A DNA stretch of 36,775 nucleotides from Actinomycetes bacterium (GTDB taxonomy: Bacteria > Actinomycetota > Actinomycetes > Propionibacteriales > Propionibacteriaceae). The stretch covers positions 1 through 36,775 of the forward strand of contig JAJZQV010000020.1 of NCBI GenBank assembly GCA_021803025.1, in the 5' to 3' direction. Position numbers and translations under genes: made by a program. Positions 23,153 through 31,701 of this stretch are shown one piece after another. Under the pieces are notes generated by a model. It saw nothing but the letters and a program-made list of their open reading frames with translations. It had not been told where the DNA came from and did no database searches. Numbering within the stretch: the first letter of the stretch is position 1; every line of letters begins with the position of its first letter.

Positions 23153-23916
23153 TGAACGCTGGGGGGTATTACTCGCTGCTCCGGTGGCAGAGCGACCCGG
23201 CTCGGGGCGAGGCGCGCAACGTGGCCGTCCTCCTCGTTGACGCGGATGGCGAGGTCGCTGGAATCAGGGCAGCCCCGGTCAGCGCGATAAGCCCGCGCCT
23301 GCATGAACAGGGTCTGCTCGACGGAATCCTTGTGAGCCTGGACCGCCGGCTTGCCGGATCGGAGCGACCGACCGTTGGTGACCTTCGTGAGATGAGCAGC
23401 ACGCTTACCCGCTCGATCTCATTGAGCGAGCCCCGGCCCGTCGCCGTGGGCGACTTCGACACGACGCTCTCGACTCTTTATCGAGCCTTGGTGTCCCGTC
23501 CCGGCCGATCCTCAAAGGTTCTTACCAAGGGCCTCCTCCTCGACCGTGTCGTCCGCGCAATGCGCCACGCTGGCCAGTCGGTGCTGCGCAGCCAGTACGT
23601 GGGCGACTTCTTGATCGACGTCGTGATCGACGCACCGAATCCGACCCTGGGCGAGGTCCTATCGTTTGCTTCCGGCGCGCAGAACACGGTCCCAATCGAG
23701 AACGATGCCGGTCACTTCCTCTATGCTCTTGAGAGACTGCAGAGAGGCGGCCTGGCTGTGGTCGAGCCTCCGCCAGCCGACGCCGCACTCACCGTCCGCG
23801 AGGCCCATGCGCGAGTTCTGCGATGGTTCGGCCACGCGGGTGTTCCGGTGCAACGGATCGAAGAACTGACGCCAAACAAGCCGTTGCAGCAGGCGCTCGA
23901 CATCGCCGGCGTGTAG
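23140..23916 (+). CDS. DUF3037-like partner of the HipA-like kinase
   Basis: Start at the ATG at 23140 is supported by AAGGAGGTG ten or so bases upstream; ATGs at 23149 (ATGA overlap with the kinase stop) and 23152 are alternatives. The 258 residues open with GGYYSLLRWQSDPARGEARNVAVLLVD, the characteristic start of DUF3037 proteins, which are regularly encoded beside HipA_2 kinases. The C-terminal half (after about residue 120) is not recognised and ends in a helical segment. Function is unknown. Pairing suggests an antitoxin, substrate or second subunit. Confidence 0.7.
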   Translation: MGAMMNAGGYYSLLRWQSDPARGEARNVAVLLVDADGEVAGIRAAPVSAISPRLHEQGLLDGILVSLDRRLAGSERPTVGDLREMSSTLTRSISLSEPRPVAVGDFDTTLSTLYRALVSRPGRSSKVLTKGLLLDRVVRAMRHAGQSVLRSQYVGDFLIDVVIDAPNPTLGEVLSFASGAQNTVPIENDAGHFLYALERLQRGGLAVVEPPPADAALTVREAHARVLRWFGHAGVPVQRIEELTPNKPLQQALDIAGV

Positions 23917-23944
23917 CGGTCGTGTGCACGCCGGCCGGCTCAAG

Positions 23945-24216
23945 GGCGCCCAGCCAGGGCCCAGCCCTCAGCAGCGGTCGATGGTGCCCGGACGCAGCCG
24001 CTTGTGGACGCTCCGCTCGGACCCCGTAGACCTTGAGGATCTCGTCGCCGACCGGAGGCCGGTCGCGGGAATGGGCGTGAGACCGTCGAGTTCAGCGATG
24101 CCCAGCCGGCCTCGTCGATGTCGGCCCGGAGGGCGCGCTTGACCTTACCGAGCCGGTCTTCTTGAGCAACTCGTCGCCCATCGCGACGCTGAGATAGACG
24201 CGCTCTCCGCAAGCCT
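23945..24216 (-). pseudogene. Decayed coding remnant downstream of res
   Basis: Three short stretches of protein-like sequence run in order on the minus strand but in different frames. They are ERVYLSVAMGDELLKKTG (about 24196-24143), KVKRALRADIDEAGWASLNS followed by TVSRPFPRPASG (about 24146-24051), and GDEILKVYGVRAERP (about 24050-24006). I recall the phrases SRPF and GDE(V/I)LKVYEV from the C-terminal part of restriction/methylation-associated proteins, but I cannot confirm the family. The arrangement shows at least two frameshifts plus loss of a middle segment. No intact gene is present in 23917-24216. Confidence 0.5.
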
Positions 24217-26751
24217 CTACGGGTACGGCCGCGAATGCTCTGACTGATAGAGCGCGGTCACCTTGCCACCTTGGAACGCGAGTACTTCGGCCCGCACAGC
24301 CGGATCAGCGAGGTCCAGCACCCGCAGGCTCCCATCCTCGACTCTGGCCACCGATTCGATGCGCACGAACCGGTCACCGAACCGCTCGGCGAACGCCGCC
24401 AGCGCATGGAGCTTGGCTCGCGCGTCCGCGAGGTAGTCGCCATGCGGGTCGACAATCGATGCGCCCAGTGTCCCGTCCGTGCGTCGCGAGACGACGATGA
24501 AGTCGGGCTGGAGGGACGCCCACTCCTCTGCGTCGTTCTGGTAGGCGATCCGGAGCGACGCCGGCGTCGCCGTCCCGGGATTCCGGTACCAGGCGACGAC
24601 CCCATCCCGGGCGAGTTCCGACGCCACGACTGTGCGCTCCCAGTCGTTGAGGTCCGCCGGATACACCCCGGCAGCGTCGGCGAAGACGTGGCTCCCGTAT
24701 CGGGGAAGGTCGTCACCGTTCCGATCCTTCGTCGCCGCCCGCTCGTTCTGGCGCAGCTGAACCGTCACGGTCTCCGGCACCGTGGTCTGCTCCTGGACTC
24801 GCGTATACGCGTCGCGCGTGGCGCCGACCGTGTTGAGGATCTGCACACGGAACCGGTCAAGCTGCTCCCTGACCCAGTCGGTGGCGATCGCCTCGATCAT
24901 CGTGCGGACCGTCTCCACGCGCAGCAGCGCCGCGCACCGGACTCGGACCGCGTCCCGGTCCGCACCGGGCTCCGCGGCCAGTCGGTGGGCGAACCACGCC
25001 TTCCCCACACCTTCCCGGACCGAGTCGATGATCCGCTGGGCGTCGCGAGCAACATCGCGGGCGTGCGTTGCGACCTCGACGACCACGGGTCCCACCCCGA
25101 GGTCCTCTCCGACCGTGGTGATCCGCGTACGCGCGACCGCCGTGGTCAGCAGGTCCTGGACGTTGTCCTCGACCTCTGCGGCGTGCTCAGCGGCCAGCCC
25201 ATCAAGCCGGAGGTCCAGTCGCTTCGTCAGGTCCGCCCCGGCATCCGCGAGCAGGGGCGCGCCGCCGGCGTCGTCCGCGAGCAACCGCGCGAGTGTGCGC
25301 GCCCGTCGCAGCGGGCTCGCCGTCCGGTCGGGGGTCGGGATGCTCGGCAGACCCTCGATGAACGCGAACACGGCGGGGTCGAGCAGGGCGTTCCGCTCGA
25401 ACACCATAGGCGCCCGCACCACCGTCGCGCCAACGCGGTTCTGTCCGTTGTCAGCGCCCTTGCCCTCCAGCTCGTCCTTGATCGAGGTGAGCGCCTTCTG
25501 GTCGAACAGCGGCAGGTAGCACGTGACCGAGTTGAGCGCGTCGTCGGTGGCGATGCGGTGGGCGAGGGGCTGGCGGACCATCCGCCCAATGATCTGGGCG
25601 ATGTGCGTGGCGTCCTTTGCCGGCCGCTCGGAGTAGAGGACCTCAGCGCGCGGGCAGTCCCAGCCGGTCGAGATCGCCTCCTTGGCCAGGACCACGCGCA
25701 CATCCGTGTCCGTCTGGATCGACTCCGGATACACCCAGTCGACCGTGCGAGCGCCGAGCGTCAGCCGCTCGTGTTCGCCCAGGACGTGCGCGATCGCCCG
25801 CGGGCCGAGACCGGGCCACTCCGCTTCGATCGTGCCAACGAATTCGGTCAGCTTGGCGTCGCTCGCCTTGTCCGGTACCTGGACCACCAGCACCGGCAGC
25901 ACCTCGGGCTCCCCTTCCGACGCCGAGTACGCCGCCCAGCGCTGTTCGAACGACAGCGTGGCCTTGACCGCCTCGCGCAACAGCGTCGTCGAGAACGTCC
26001 CCTTCTCCGCCGGCTGGTCGAGACCGATCTCGTCCTTGATGAGGCCGGACGCCCGGACGCGCTCGATGTCGACAGCAACGTTCGGATAGCCAGTCCGGTC
26101 CGTCACCTCGCCCATTGCAGTCGTGAACCGCTCGATCGTGGCGGAGATGCCCAAGACGATCGGGATCGCGGGATTGGACCCTGGCTCACCGTGGATGAGG
26201 CGCGACACGATCGTCTTGCGGTCGGCTGCTCGCTTCATGCCCCTGTGCGCCTCGTCGAGGACCAGGACCAGGTCCGTCTTGTCGCCGCGGATCGTGTTTC
26301 GGAGGATGTCCCAGAACGAGAACTCGCGCGCATTCGTGCCGCTCTGGACGAGCCGGCTGGACCGCGACAGCTTCTGCGTGTTAAGGAAGAAGACTCGGCC
26401 GGGCGCGAGGTCGGCATCCAGGAACGACTCGTCGACCTCCACGAGGGTGGTTGGCGCCAGCAGCTCAGATGCATCGAACATCCGGCCTCGTGTCTGCCGG
26501 TTGAGTGCCGGATCGTCCGTGATCCAGAGGAACGAGATCCGCGGATCGGCGTCGGTATCCAGGTCGGTCGAGCCGAAGAGGAGGGCCTCGATGACCGCCG
26601 TAGCGATGACCGTCTTGCCGGACCCGGTGATGGCCGACAGGGCGAAGGACGAGCGCTCGCCATCTTCCCGCCAATCGCGGCGGCCCCGTCGAATCCGCTT
26701 GAGCACCTCCAGGGCCGCATCGCGCTGGTAGTCGCGGAGCTCGTAGCGCAT
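24217..26751 (-). CDS. res: Type III restriction enzyme Res subunit (DEAD/DEAH helicase-nuclease)
   Basis: The protein has 844 residues. The SF2 helicase motifs are in order: the Q-motif-like ELRDYQRDAALEVL, Walker A ITGSGKT (about residues 41-47), DEAH in LVLDEAHRGM (about 166), a motif III-like GISATIERF, KEAISTGWDCPRAEVL, and motif VI HIAQIIGRMVRQP. The C-terminal region has QPDFIVVSRRTDG followed by IVDPHGDYLADARAKLHALAAF, in the position of the nuclease PD-(D/E)xK, here with D-P-H rather than a plain E-x-K. It pumps or slides on DNA and cleaves with Mod. It is coupled to mod by an ATGA overlap at 26751. Confidence 0.88.
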   Translation of the reverse strand: MRYELRDYQRDAALEVLKRIRRGRRDWREDGERSSFALSAITGSGKTVIATAVIEALLFGSTDLDTDADPRISFLWITDDPALNRQTRGRMFDASELLAPTTLVEVDESFLDADLAPGRVFFLNTQKLSRSSRLVQSGTNAREFSFWDILRNTIRGDKTDLVLVLDEAHRGMKRAADRKTIVSRLIHGEPGSNPAIPIVLGISATIERFTTAMGEVTDRTGYPNVAVDIERVRASGLIKDEIGLDQPAEKGTFSTTLLREAVKATLSFEQRWAAYSASEGEPEVLPVLVVQVPDKASDAKLTEFVGTIEAEWPGLGPRAIAHVLGEHERLTLGARTVDWVYPESIQTDTDVRVVLAKEAISTGWDCPRAEVLYSERPAKDATHIAQIIGRMVRQPLAHRIATDDALNSVTCYLPLFDQKALTSIKDELEGKGADNGQNRVGATVVRAPMVFERNALLDPAVFAFIEGLPSIPTPDRTASPLRRARTLARLLADDAGGAPLLADAGADLTKRLDLRLDGLAAEHAAEVEDNVQDLLTTAVARTRITTVGEDLGVGPVVVEVATHARDVARDAQRIIDSVREGVGKAWFAHRLAAEPGADRDAVRVRCAALLRVETVRTMIEAIATDWVREQLDRFRVQILNTVGATRDAYTRVQEQTTVPETVTVQLRQNERAATKDRNGDDLPRYGSHVFADAAGVYPADLNDWERTVVASELARDGVVAWYRNPGTATPASLRIAYQNDAEEWASLQPDFIVVSRRTDGTLGASIVDPHGDYLADARAKLHALAAFAERFGDRFVRIESVARVEDGSLRVLDLADPAVRAEVLAFQGGKVTALYQSEHSRPYP

Positions 26752-28880
26752 CAGGCGCGCCGTCGCTCAGGCAGGAACATTGAAAGGTATGTGTCGTACA
26801 GGCGAATCGTGTCCATCGACGTGGGCAGTTCGGCGGCGATCCCGGCGAATACCGTCGGCGAGTAGGTGACGATGAAGGCGGTTCGGGTGGTCTCCGGCCG
26901 GGCGGACACGAAGCTGCGCCAGCGGTCCTCGTCGAACAGGACGCCGTAGCGGTCGGTCCAGACGTAAGGGAGCGGCGCGCCGGCGTCATCGACGCGTCGC
27001 GCGATCGGTCCCTGGCCGCCGGCCCGGAGCCACAGCAATGGCGCGATATCGTCGAAGGCTTGTCCCAGGTCGATATCGTCGGCGTCGAGGTATCGGAGCT
27101 CGAGGAAGGCGACGTTCTCGTCGAAACCGTCAGCCATTGGGAACTCATCCGCGAACTTGTAGTCGCCGACGACTGGCACGCCATCCGGCGTTTGGCCGGT
27201 GATCACCGTCGACACTCTTGGGCGGGTGATGTGTTCGAAGATACCCAGCGCCTCCCACTCAGGATCGCCCGGTCTCAATCCTTGGCGTCGAAGCTGCGCT
27301 GCCTCATCCACCGACACTTCGTTGTTGGTGATCATGATCGACTGCCGGCGTCCCCCGTCCTGCCGGTTGAGTCGCGCGACCGCGTGCGCGGTCGTCCCCG
27401 ACCCCGCAAAGAAGTCCAGCACCACGGCATCCGGCTTGTCCTTGACGACGAACCGGAGGGTGTCCTCGACCGCGTACAGAGACTTTGGGAACGGGAAGCG
27501 CCGACCCGGGATCAGGGAGCGAAGAAGCCCCGTCCCGTGCGCGCCAGCGTCGTGAGATGTCTCCCGCCACACAGTGGTCGGTTTGCTGGCTCTTCCTCCT
27601 GGGATCGTCACGACCTTGCTGCCGTCGGACCGAATCCCGGTCACGAGGTACTCGCCGGTCGCGACTCGATCCTGAGCCTCCGTCGTGGCGTAGGCGATCA
27701 CATACGGGGCGTTCGCCGCGTGACCTTCGCCGACGCGCGCGAAGCCTCCGTCGATCGTTCTCCGCAGTGTCTGCGGCACCATCCCCCAGGTCATTTCGAT
27801 GCCGCCGGGGTTGACCGGCCACAGAGTCACGAGACCTGGCTCATCCGGGATGCTGTGACGGTCGACCTCTCGGGGGATCGGCTCCCCAATCCTCGCGACG
27901 AACGGTCCTGACTCGCCGCTCGGGTCGATGTAGATCGGATAGAACTGCTTCGGCCGTCCCTTGTCGCGGGTGCTGTTCATGGACGTGCGTCGGAGGTAGG
28001 GCCACCGCACCTCGGTGTCGGCGCTCGTGCCCGTCGGGACCGTGACACCTGCCTTGCCCAAGAAGACATGGAAGAGGAATTCGTCGACGCGCGAGAACTC
28101 ATTCTCTCTGCTGGTGCCGCGAGGGCTGATCGTGACACTCACCATCTGAATCCTCGCCCCGCCGAAGGTCTGCTCCAGCAGCAGCCCCAGCCGCAGGTAC
28201 TCCTTCTCGTCGATGGCCACGATGAGGACGGAGTCGTCGGGGTTCAGCAACTCCTTGGCGAGCTTCAGGCGCCGCTCCATGAAGGCGAGCCACTTGCTGT
28301 GGCGGTACGCGTCGGTGTCGTCGACGTAGTCGTTGTTGTACTTCCAGTCGCGGGCGCCGCTGTTGTACGGCGGGTCGATGTAGATGCAGTCGACCTTGCC
28401 AGCGTGGGTGAATCGCAGCGCCTCGAGCGCGTGGTGGTTCTCACCGTTGATCACGACGTGGTACGGCTTGTCCCCGCCGCGTTCGACCGACCCGAGGTGC
28501 CGAAAGCCAGGAAGAACGGGCTCGCCAAAATCGGAGATCACCACGAGTGAGTCGAGAGGCGCCCGCTCCTGCCCATCGACGGCGTGCTCGCCGCGCTCAA
28601 CGTAGGCCCCGTCGGCGTCGCGCACCCGCACGAGCGTGGCGACCCCATCGTCGATCAGGATGACCTCGAACGTTGGGCTGTCGTCGTCATCCCGGCTGAC
28701 CACCCGGGAACCCACGCGGATCGGGTCCTGCGGCAGGCGCACGCGCTCGGGGATGTGCTGCTCGAACACCAGCCCGAAGCTGCGCCGCTGCTTGAGCCGG
28801 TCGATCTGGGACCGCAGGTCAGCACGCAAGGCGGGTTCCTGGACCTTGTCAAGGAGGACGTCGAGTTCGCTTCGGATCAT
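26751..28880 (-). CDS. mod: Type III DNA methyltransferase Mod subunit (N6-adenine, beta class)
   Basis: This 709-residue protein starts at the ATG at 28880. The catalytic motif IV, DPPY, lies near residue 170 (CIYIDPPYNSGARDWKYNNDYV). The AdoMet-binding FxGxG motif comes later (VVLDFFAGSGTTAHAVARLN), the beta-class order expected for Mod. The segment between is the likely target-recognition region (starting around the SVTISPRGTSRENEFSR stretch). It methylates one strand of an asymmetric site and confers specificity on Res. The gene precedes and overlaps res, forming a two-gene operon; upstream lies a set of GGTTCGCC repeats. Confidence 0.92.
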   Translation of the reverse strand: MIRSELDVLLDKVQEPALRADLRSQIDRLKQRRSFGLVFEQHIPERVRLPQDPIRVGSRVVSRDDDDSPTFEVILIDDGVATLVRVRDADGAYVERGEHAVDGQERAPLDSLVVISDFGEPVLPGFRHLGSVERGGDKPYHVVINGENHHALEALRFTHAGKVDCIYIDPPYNSGARDWKYNNDYVDDTDAYRHSKWLAFMERRLKLAKELLNPDDSVLIVAIDEKEYLRLGLLLEQTFGGARIQMVSVTISPRGTSRENEFSRVDEFLFHVFLGKAGVTVPTGTSADTEVRWPYLRRTSMNSTRDKGRPKQFYPIYIDPSGESGPFVARIGEPIPREVDRHSIPDEPGLVTLWPVNPGGIEMTWGMVPQTLRRTIDGGFARVGEGHAANAPYVIAYATTEAQDRVATGEYLVTGIRSDGSKVVTIPGGRASKPTTVWRETSHDAGAHGTGLLRSLIPGRRFPFPKSLYAVEDTLRFVVKDKPDAVVLDFFAGSGTTAHAVARLNRQDGGRRQSIMITNNEVSVDEAAQLRRQGLRPGDPEWEALGIFEHITRPRVSTVITGQTPDGVPVVGDYKFADEFPMADGFDENVAFLELRYLDADDIDLGQAFDDIAPLLWLRAGGQGPIARRVDDAGAPLPYVWTDRYGVLFDEDRWRSFVSARPETTRTAFIVTYSPTVFAGIAAELPTSMDTIRLYDTYLSMFLPERRRA

Positions 28881-28899
28881 GCGGTCAGCCTATCGGTCG

Positions 28900-28965
28900 G
28901 GCGAACCTGGTCGCTCGGGACCGCTGCGCGCCGGTTCGCCGATCCGGACCGGCCACTGGCGAACC
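28900..28965. promoter_or_regulatory. Three GGTTCGCC/GGCGAACC elements upstream of mod
   Basis: GGCGAACC at 28900-28907, GGTTCGCC at 28933-28940 and GGCGAACC at 28958-28965. The last two extend to 9-bp arms (CGGTTCGCC / GGCGAACCG) around a 17-base spacer. They lie 20-85 bases upstream of the mod ATG in the non-coding gap 28881-29229, a fitting place for an operator. A plus-strand ORF runs through the gap, but I see no family likeness in it. The rest of the gap to 29229 shows nothing else recognisable. Confidence 0.45.
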
Positions 28966-29229
28966 GCTCGGCGTGCGGGTCCGACCGCTTGTTCAGCGCC
29001 CGCCAGGCAATGAGCATCGGGTTCTCGATCGAGACCGGTGGCACGGGGCCCCTCGAAACGGCGGCGACGTATGGGTGCCTGCAGGATAGCCGCCGGGCGC
29101 GTCAGCTCGGATGGCACCAGCACACGATCGAGACCCGATTTCGGACCGGCCGATCTCGATGCCGGAAGGTCATCATTGACGCTGGGCTGATGCCGATGGG
29201 CGGCCTGCAGCTCATCTGAGGGTGCGAAG

Positions 29230-30153
29230 ATGGTCTACGAACCCAAGAAGATCCTGGTCGTGGTCAAGACATACCCGAACCCGAGCCAGGCCCATGGCGA
29301 GACCGTCTGTTGTGCTGGCGTGGATCTGAAGACTGGACGCTGGGTTCGGATGTACCCAATCACATTCCGCAGGCTGGCCGACAACCGATTCAAGAAGTAC
29401 CAGGTCATCGAGTGCCAGGCGACGAAGCCCCGCAACGACGCCCGACCGGAGAGCCTCCGGGTCGACCAGGACTCGATCAAGCTCATCGGCCAGGTCATTC
29501 CGTCGTCAGACCGATGGGGTCGGCGCATGGCGCTGCTCCCGGCACCCTCGGGCTCCCTCGAGGAGATCAAGGCCACGAATCTCGCAGCCGACGTCAGCAT
29601 CGGCATGTTCCGTCCGAAGGCCATTCGTCGCCTGGTCAAGGAGCACGCGGACGCGTGGACGGAGAAGGAGCGCACGGCACTTCGCCAGGAGCGCCTCGGA
29701 CTCGGCGAGGAGGAGACTCGGGAGCTGAGCGAGCTCGAGCAGATCCCGTGGAAGTTCAGCTACGAGTTCGACTGTGATGCCGCCGAATGCGGCGGGCACA
29801 AGCTCCAGATCTTCGACTGGGAGCTGGGCCAGTCCTATCGCCGCTGGTCGAGATCCGATCCGACTCGGTGGGAGGAGATGATCCGGCAGAAGTACGAGCA
29901 GGAACTGCCAGCCAAGGATCTACACCTTGTCGTCGGGACCCTGGCGGCTCACCCGAAGACCTTCGTGATCATCGGACTCGTCTACCCGCCCCGGCCGCAG
30001 ATGGACGGTGCTTACGTCCAGCAGTCCCTGGATCTCATGGGCCAAGAGCGAGCGGTGACAGGCAAACGGATCGGCCTCGAAGCACAAGAGGCAGACACGC
30101 TCGCTGGAGATGAGCGGGACGAGGCTCTGGAGCTCTTCCCGGACGAGGGCTAG
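29230..30153 (+). CDS. Unrecognised 307-aa protein (KTYPNPS-type) convergent with DUF488
   Basis: The protein opens with KKILVVVKTYPNPSQAHGETVCCAGVDL and GRWVRMYPITFRRL..FKKYQVIEC, which looks like a conserved beta-rich domain I have seen only in uncharacterised proteins. A helical, charged middle follows (EEIKATNLA ... LRQERLGLGEEETRELSELEQ), then WKFSYEFDCDAAECGGHKLQIFDWELGQSYRRW, KDLHLVVGTLAAHPKTFVIIGLVYPP and an acidic tail. There is no signal or membrane segment. Its last 234 bases lie antisense to the end of the DUF488 gene. Function is not assigned; the setting is defence-like. Confidence 0.7.
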   Translation: MVYEPKKILVVVKTYPNPSQAHGETVCCAGVDLKTGRWVRMYPITFRRLADNRFKKYQVIECQATKPRNDARPESLRVDQDSIKLIGQVIPSSDRWGRRMALLPAPSGSLEEIKATNLAADVSIGMFRPKAIRRLVKEHADAWTEKERTALRQERLGLGEEETRELSELEQIPWKFSYEFDCDAAECGGHKLQIFDWELGQSYRRWSRSDPTRWEEMIRQKYEQELPAKDLHLVVGTLAAHPKTFVIIGLVYPPRPQMDGAYVQQSLDLMGQERAVTGKRIGLEAQEADTLAGDERDEALELFPDEG

Positions 30154-30492
30154 GCGATCGCGGTATCCATCCGCGAACCGATCCCAATCCGAAACGACGG
30201 CACGGAGTGCCCGCGGCGCACCGAGAGCTGGGACGGAGACATAACGGATCCCCGCTGCCGCCAGCGCTGCGTCGAGCGACTTGCGGCGGAACTCCGGCCG
30301 TCTGGATGTTGGTGTCTCGCGCGTGTCGACGAGGACCGAAACGTCGGCGGCGGCGAGGGTCTCGACCAGACGTTCCAGGCTGGCGCCCTGATAGCCGATC
30401 GTGAACATCGCATCGGGCGCGCGAGGGCCACTGCTCCGCGGGGTCGACTCAGAGCCGTCCGGGCGAAGGCTCGGTCGCACCTCTACGGTCAT
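29920..30492 (-). CDS. DUF488 domain protein
   Basis: The ATG at 30492 overlaps the stop of the 75-aa gene (TGA 30491-30489); an internal ATG at 30408 is the alternative. The product has 190 residues. The DUF488 core is complete: MFTIGYQGASLERLVETL, VLVDTRETPTSRRPEFRRKSL, GIRYVSVPALGAPR and VCLLCFEADPFACHRSLLAHEI, with the conserved Cys...Cys-His-Arg. DUF488 proteins have no settled biochemical role known to me. The C-terminal 77 residues, including the CHR motif, are encoded opposite the end of the 307-aa gene. Confidence 0.85.
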   Translation of the reverse strand: MTVEVRPSLRPDGSESTPRSSGPRAPDAMFTIGYQGASLERLVETLAAADVSVLVDTRETPTSRRPEFRRKSLDAALAAAGIRYVSVPALGAPRALRAVVSDWDRFADGYRDRLALVREELQSLVPLISSERVCLLCFEADPFACHRSLLAHEIQGLLDVSTVHLRPGRVDESDDHEGLRVSRQGPDDKV

Positions 30493-30716
30493 GCATGAGC
30501 CTCGACGGGGTGGTCGGCGAGATGCACGTCCTCGGCCGGCCACGGGAGCCCCTCGAGCTCGTTGCCCGCCTCGCTGCGTGCCTCCCACTCATCACGCGAG
30601 CACACCCACACGACCGGGAAGTCGCGGCCCATCTCGACCCCGCTGAGCGCCACGCGCTCAAGAAGGTCGCCGAACGCCGTTCGGACGGTTACTACATCAC
30701 CGCGCTTGATCTGCAT
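30489..30716 (-). CDS. Unrecognised 75-aa protein upstream of DUF488
   Basis: Start at the ATG at 30716 is supported by AGGAGG seven bases upstream. The protein begins with a small beta-barrel-like stretch (MQIKRGDVVTVRTAFGDLLERVAL), continues VVWVCSRDEWEARSEAG, and ends GLPWPAEDVHLADHP. It reads like short actinobacterial hypotheticals with a conserved VWVC...EW and PWPAEDV pattern. The stop overlaps the DUF488 start (ATGA), so the two form an operon. The promoter presumably lies in the 185-base divergent region before the DUF5343 gene. Confidence 0.65.
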   Translation of the reverse strand: MQIKRGDVVTVRTAFGDLLERVALSGVEMGRDFPVVWVCSRDEWEARSEAGNELEGLPWPAEDVHLADHPVEAHA

Positions 30717-30823
30717 CGTTTGCCTCCTGATCCCCACCGTACGCACGACACCAAAGTTCCTCTGGCGTGGCGCGTCTCTCCGGCTCTTACCCGCACGCGG
30801 CGACTTGCTTCTGGCACAATGGC

Positions 30824-30853
30824 TTGCGCTGTGGCAGGAGGCCGTGCCATAAT
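30824..30853 (+). promoter_or_regulatory. Predicted promoter of the DUF5343 gene with an internal dyad
   Basis: TTGCGC (30824-30829) and CATAAT (30848-30853) are separated by 18 bases, a plausible -35/-10 pair about 50 bases before the ATG at 30902. Between them TGGCA...TGCCA forms a 5-bp inverted repeat with an 8-base centre, a possible operator. The region 30717-30901 contains no gene and must also serve the divergent 75-aa/DUF488 operon. Confidence 0.45.
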
Positions 30854-30901
30854 CGGCCAGACGCTATGCCACGCCGTAACGGTAGCCACTAGGAGACGCA
30901 G

Positions 30902-31666
30902 ATGACCGACGAACTCGTCAAGCGCTACGCGCCATATCTGGCGTGGCGCACGTTCTTCAACGTCATCCTCCAGCTTGATGAGAAGGGTCTTCCGACGCGG
31001 ATCGATCGGAGCTTCCTCAAACAGCGTTCGGGCCTTGACCAGGGCTATCTCATTGCCACCCTCAAGGCGTTCAAGATGATCGCGGACGATGGAACGGTTC
31101 TGGATCCGTTGAAGGATCTCGTCGCGGCGCGGGACGGGCGACAGCCGCTCGTGGGTCAGCTCCTTCGAGCCCACTACCCTGAGGTCTTCGCCCTGCCGCT
31201 CAATGCCACGCAGGCGGAGCTGGACGACGTCTTCCGCGAGGTCTACGCGCAAAGCGGTGCCACGTTGCGGAAGGCACAGACCTTCCTCCTCCACGGCGCC
31301 TCGTTCGCGGGCCTGAAGCTGAGCCCGTACTTCAAGACGCCGCGTGGCGTCCAGGGGGCCACAAGTCCTAGGCGGACGCGGAAGCGCGCGACGCCACGGA
31401 GTTCGACCGCCGCCGCGACACCCATCGTCGCCGATACCAGCGTCCCCCCGCGTCCGGAAGTGCCGGCGGACGACATGAGGCTCAGGTACTTCGACGTGCT
31501 GCTCAAGAAGGTTGATTCGACCGGCGAGACGGATGCCGACCTTCTGGACCGGATCGAGCGCCTCATCGGCCTCGATCGATCAACAGCGCGAACGGCGCCA
31601 AGCCGGCGCACGCGCGTCGAGACCACCGGCGAAGCAGCAGCCGACGAACACTCCACGGAGGCCTGA
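30902..31666 (+). CDS. DUF5343 domain protein
   Basis: This 254-residue protein has AGGAGA at 30891-30896 before the ATG at 30902. The N-terminal 145 or so residues match the DUF5343 pattern: YLAWRTFFNVILQL, GLPTRIDRSFLKQRSG, GYLIATLKAFKMIADDGTVLDPL, HYPEVFALPL and RKAQTFLLHGASFAGLKLSPYFK. This resembles a winged-helix-like module. The rest is a basic, Ser/Thr/Pro-rich linker (SPRRTRKRATPRSS) and a helical end. The role is unknown; DUF5343 proteins often occur in defence or mobile-element neighbourhoods. Confidence 0.75.
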   Translation: MTDELVKRYAPYLAWRTFFNVILQLDEKGLPTRIDRSFLKQRSGLDQGYLIATLKAFKMIADDGTVLDPLKDLVAARDGRQPLVGQLLRAHYPEVFALPLNATQAELDDVFREVYAQSGATLRKAQTFLLHGASFAGLKLSPYFKTPRGVQGATSPRRTRKRATPRSSTAAATPIVADTSVPPRPEVPADDMRLRYFDVLLKKVDSTGETDADLLDRIERLIGLDRSTARTAPSRRTRVETTGEAAADEHSTEA

Positions 31667-31701
31667 TCGTCTAGCGAGAGACGCCGCCACCCCGGTCTCC
31701 A

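Noticed and set aside
24271-26865. Long plus-strand ORF opposite res
   Set aside because: No domain likeness and a shadow-type composition; the minus-strand Res has all helicase motifs.
28584-29219. Plus-strand ORF filling the gap before the 307-aa gene
   Set aside because: The first half is antisense to mod, and the second half shows no family likeness or ribosome site. Not supported as a gene.
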